Assembly (NCBI GenBank): GCA_035645275.1 | Contig: DASQMX010000012.1 | Location: 1-61,347, forward strand | DNA: 61,347 bases | Origin: Paranoxybacillus sp035645275 | GTDB taxonomy: Bacteria > Bacillota > Bacilli > Bacillales > Anoxybacillaceae | Direction of reading: 5' to 3' | Shown here: positions 59,410 to 61,347 of the stretch, piece after piece | How positions within the stretch are numbered: position 1 is the first letter of the stretch | Layout of the letters: each line of letters starts with the position of its first letter | Made by a program: the position numbers and the translations under genes | Notes under the pieces: generated by a model | Databases searched by the model: none | Seen by the model: only the letters and a program-made list of their open reading frames with translations | What the model was told of the DNA's origin: nothing

Positions 59410-59529
59410 GGGCTGACCCATAAGTGCTTCACCTCACACTCCATCCATCATATAGTGCTCTAGCTCATTGCTATGCACTATATAATGTAATGGTTATGGA
59501 ACCTGGCACTTTGTTTTATGGTCAGCCTC
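59410..59529. repeat. nested palindromic repeat, copy 9 (forward orientation)
   Basis: GGGCTGACCCATAAGTGCTT / TGGCACTTTGTTTTATGGTC plus AGCC arms and a strongly paired centre (CATATAGTGCTCTAG / TGCACTATATAATG). The second-stem sequence is diverged. It lies between two co-directional genes (yfkE and the YczE-like gene), 18 bases after the yfkE stop. Confidence 0.88.
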
Positions 59530-59656
59530 ATTTTCTGTTTGGGCAAAACATATATCAATTAGGAGGAAAAAAGAAACATTATTAAAATAACTTAATTGTA
59601 TTATATATTATTATATTAAATAAATGAATATTCCGAATAATTTCCAGGGGGATAAG

Positions 59657-60265
59657 ATGGTTTATCGTTTTTTATTTTACATCGTCGGTTTATTTATTAT
59701 TTCATTTGGTGTGGTGTTAACGATTAAAGCTGATTTAGGCGCAGGGGCATGGGATGCATTAAATGTTGGTTTAGCTGAAACAATTGGCTTTACGGTTGGA
59801 ACATGGGTGATGATTGTCGGAGCAATATTAATTATCATTAATGCGATTCTTTTGAGAAAGTTTCCAGAAATGTTGGCGGTGGCTACCATTATCGTCATTG
59901 GTATTTTTATTGATTTTTGGCTGAAGTTCGTTTTGATCAATTGGGAACCATCTGGTTTATTGTTGCGGCTTTTGTTATTATTGCTCGGTTTAACCATTAT
60001 TTCTATAGGGATATCTATTTATTTACAGGCAAAATTTCCGCTCATTCCGATTGACCAATTTATGATGGTTCTAAAAGAGAAATTGAAAATTACATTGATG
60101 ACGGCGAAAACGATAGGAGAAGTGTTGGCACTTATTTTAGCTTTGGTATTTAATGGACCAATAGGGATAGGCACTATTGTGATTACGCTTCTTATTGGTC
60201 CGTTGATTCAATTTTTCTTTCCTAAATTTGAGTGCCTATTCAAACAAATCAGCAAAAGTCACTAG
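59657..60265 (+). CDS. YczE/YitT-like membrane protein
   Basis: A 202-residue protein with five helices. FIISFGVVLTIKADLGAGAW and PIDQFMMVLKEKLKITLMTA are the repeated-motif layout of the YczE/YyaS family (DUF161-related). YczE influences surfactin production in B. subtilis, but the mechanism is unknown. GGGGG precedes ATG 59657. A terminator follows. Confidence 0.82.
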   Translation: MVYRFLFYIVGLFIISFGVVLTIKADLGAGAWDALNVGLAETIGFTVGTWVMIVGAILIIINAILLRKFPEMLAVATIIVIGIFIDFWLKFVLINWEPSGLLLRLLLLLLGLTIISIGISIYLQAKFPLIPIDQFMMVLKEKLKITLMTAKTIGEVLALILALVFNGPIGIGTIVITLLIGPLIQFFFPKFECLFKQISKSH

Positions 60266-60285
60266 AAATTTTCTAGTGGCTTTTT
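60254..60285 (+). terminator. Rho-independent terminator
   Basis: GTCACTAGAAA / TTTCTAGTGGC stem followed by TTTTTC; it overlaps the last codons of the YczE-like gene. Confidence 0.85.
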
Positions 60286-60360
60286 CATTATTTGATGGAT
60301 AAACGGCTTGTCTTTGAAAAAAATAACGGTGTAAGCAGTATTTTGAAAGGAGTGAGCACA

Positions 60361-61149
60361 ATGAAAAAATGGAGTCTTATCTGTTTTATTAGTTTCTTTT
60401 TTTTCCAATCATCTGTTATGGCTGCAGAGTCTGCACAAAAGTATACAGTTCCAAATTCAGTAATGGATATATCAAAAGAGAATACGTATCCAAATCCGAC
60501 GCAAGATTTGCCATACTTGCAGCCGAGTAAATTTGCTAAGGAATTAATTGGTTCAGCCAACGTAAAAATTGAAAACCTTGAATTAATTCGTTTATTAAAT
60601 GGGTCTTCTGCTACAACTACACCGCTTGCAATTGGCTACCGCGCTACCATTTACTTAGGACAGTGGCCGCTTAATTATCAATCAACAGAAACGGCAATCA
60701 ATTGGGAGTATCAAAAAATTAATACGAATTTTCATGATAATCGCGGCGGAAATGCTCCGCAAAAACTTACTTATAAGCAAGAGATGCAAAAACATATTCA
60801 CGGCGGCTTAACCGCAAAAATTCCGAATGAAGAAGCCGTCAAAAAGATGATGCTATTAACAGCAATGAAAAAGACAAATTTGCCGCTGGCATTTGATACC
60901 GTTATTGGCATAGGAACGAAAAAAGACCGCGTTTACAATGTCCCTGTAAAAAAACTGGGCTATTTATATGCTTATGCTCCTGCTGTCAATGAAAAAGGAA
61001 AGGTAACATATGGGGAAGTATATGTTGTATTAAAAGGAAACAAAAAACGTATCGTTGTTAAAAATATTACAACCCAAGGAATTGGGGCATGGATTCCAAT
61101 TCAAGACCGTATATCATTTTCCTATGTCATCAGCGACTTTCCAAGATAA
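60361..61149 (+). CDS. yfkD: YfkD-family secreted protein
   Basis: A 262-residue protein: signal peptide (residues 1-22, MKKWSLICFISFFFFQSSVM, cut near MAAES), then a conserved body with NGSSATTTPLAIGYRATIYL and TQGIGAWIPIQDRISFSYVI. It matches YfkD, a Bacillus-specific general-stress/sporulation-linked protein of unknown function. ATG 60361 follows AAAGGAG. It completes the yfk synteny block. Confidence 0.9.
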   Translation: MKKWSLICFISFFFFQSSVMAAESAQKYTVPNSVMDISKENTYPNPTQDLPYLQPSKFAKELIGSANVKIENLELIRLLNGSSATTTPLAIGYRATIYLGQWPLNYQSTETAINWEYQKINTNFHDNRGGNAPQKLTYKQEMQKHIHGGLTAKIPNEEAVKKMMLLTAMKKTNLPLAFDTVIGIGTKKDRVYNVPVKKLGYLYAYAPAVNEKGKVTYGEVYVVLKGNKKRIVVKNITTQGIGAWIPIQDRISFSYVISDFPR

Positions 61150-61150
61150 A

Positions 61151-61205
61151 AGGGGGTCTGACCCCCACCGCTTCACCGCGTTAACGCAGTGGGGGTCAGA
61201 CCCCA
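61151..61205. repeat. GGGGTCTGACCCC palindrome, copy B
   Basis: GGGGTCTGACCCCCAC and GTGGGGGTCAGACCCC are perfect 16-bp inverted repeats enclosing GCGTTAACGC. It starts right after the yfkD stop. It shares the GGTCTGACCCC core with the long palindromes and with copy A at 16124. Confidence 0.88.
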
Positions 61206-61260
61206 TCACGAGTGTTGATTAACCATAAAATGGGATTGTAAGCAAAAAATCAGACAAAAA

Positions 61261-61347
61261 GAGCCACTCTCCTGTACAATGTTTGTTACCCCTAACAAAA
61301 CACCAAGGAGAGTGGCTCATATATGAAAAAGATTACCACACTCATTC
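61261..61347 (+). other. large hairpin followed by the start of an unknown gene (possible IS end)
   Basis: GAGCCACTCTCC (near 61261) and GGAGAGTGGCTC (near 61307-61318) form a perfect 12-bp stem around a 34-nt AT-rich loop. AAGGAG lies inside the right arm and ATG 61322 opens MKKITTLI before the window ends. Such terminal hairpins just before a start are seen at ends of some insertion sequences (ISLre2-type is my guess). It could equally be an RNA leader. Confidence 0.35.

Noticed and set aside
13356..59529. Reading the palindromic repeats as a CRISPR array or as toxin-antitoxin RNAs
   Set aside because: The copies are dispersed, not regularly spaced with unique spacers, and no toxin or cas gene is near them.

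Overview
This is a low-to-mid GC Firmicute chromosome segment. Gene content and gene order (yfkD-E-F-H-I-J-K block, dagK next to rlmCD, lutABC, mreBH, bacterial NO synthase, bacillithiol deacetylase, S-box and guanine riboswitches, sigma-W-type promoter) point to Bacillaceae/Anoxybacillaceae, most likely a Geobacillus/Parageobacillus/Anoxybacillus-type thermophile. No phage block, tRNA, rRNA or CRISPR array was seen.

Layout. 1-3.9 kb is an AT-rich accessory cassette: a partial IS3-family element inserted into a CPBP (Abi) membrane protease gene, then a second CPBP protein, an ABC ATPase/permease pair and a GPP34-fold protein. 4-9 kb holds envelope-stress genes: a PepSY-TM protein and an HtrA protease with near-identical promoters, and an NfeD-flotillin operon behind a sigma-W-type promoter. 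9-20 kb holds a defective-looking ECF sigma fusion, dagK, rlmCD, a lipoprotein, a probable maltose PTS/maltose-6'-phosphate phosphatase operon (malT-mapP), an amino acid:cation symporter, NO synthase and a GH13 remnant. 20-28 kb holds a giant MHYT-PAS-GGDEF-EAL protein, a zone of decayed genes, D-serine dehydratase, a TerC protein and an AlkD-like protein. 28.8-32.6 kb is lutABC with its regulator LutR. 32.9-43.8 kb is mixed housekeeping: mreBH, two NlpC/P60 hydrolases behind WalR-like boxes, sirC, bshB2-yojF and guanine-riboswitch-controlled pbuG. 43.9-51.4 kb (minus strand) is a sulfate assimilation operon (yezD-cysH-cysP-sat-cysC-sulfite reductase-DUF3906-sumT-sirB) starting with a SAM riboswitch. 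51.6-61.3 kb holds an amidase, an HD-GYP protein and the yfk block.

How genes work together. Sulfate is imported (CysP), activated (Sat, CysC), reduced (CysH, siroheme sulfite reductase), and the siroheme is made by SumT, the displaced SirC at 38.3 kb, and SirB. MalT and MapP would import maltose as maltose-6'-phosphate and dephosphorylate it. LutABC oxidises L-lactate under LutR.

The strongest unexplained signal is a family of about 110-bp nested palindromes: nine full copies and one partial in 61 kb, none inside a gene. They often abut or supply stop codons, and their arms show compensatory changes. A second, shorter palindrome family occurs twice. The window also holds many gene remnants (GH13, SPFH, VC0807 family, 2-hydroxyacid dehydrogenase, histidine kinase, CPBP), so this genome is actively losing genes. 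All functional calls come from reading the sequence; no database search was run.
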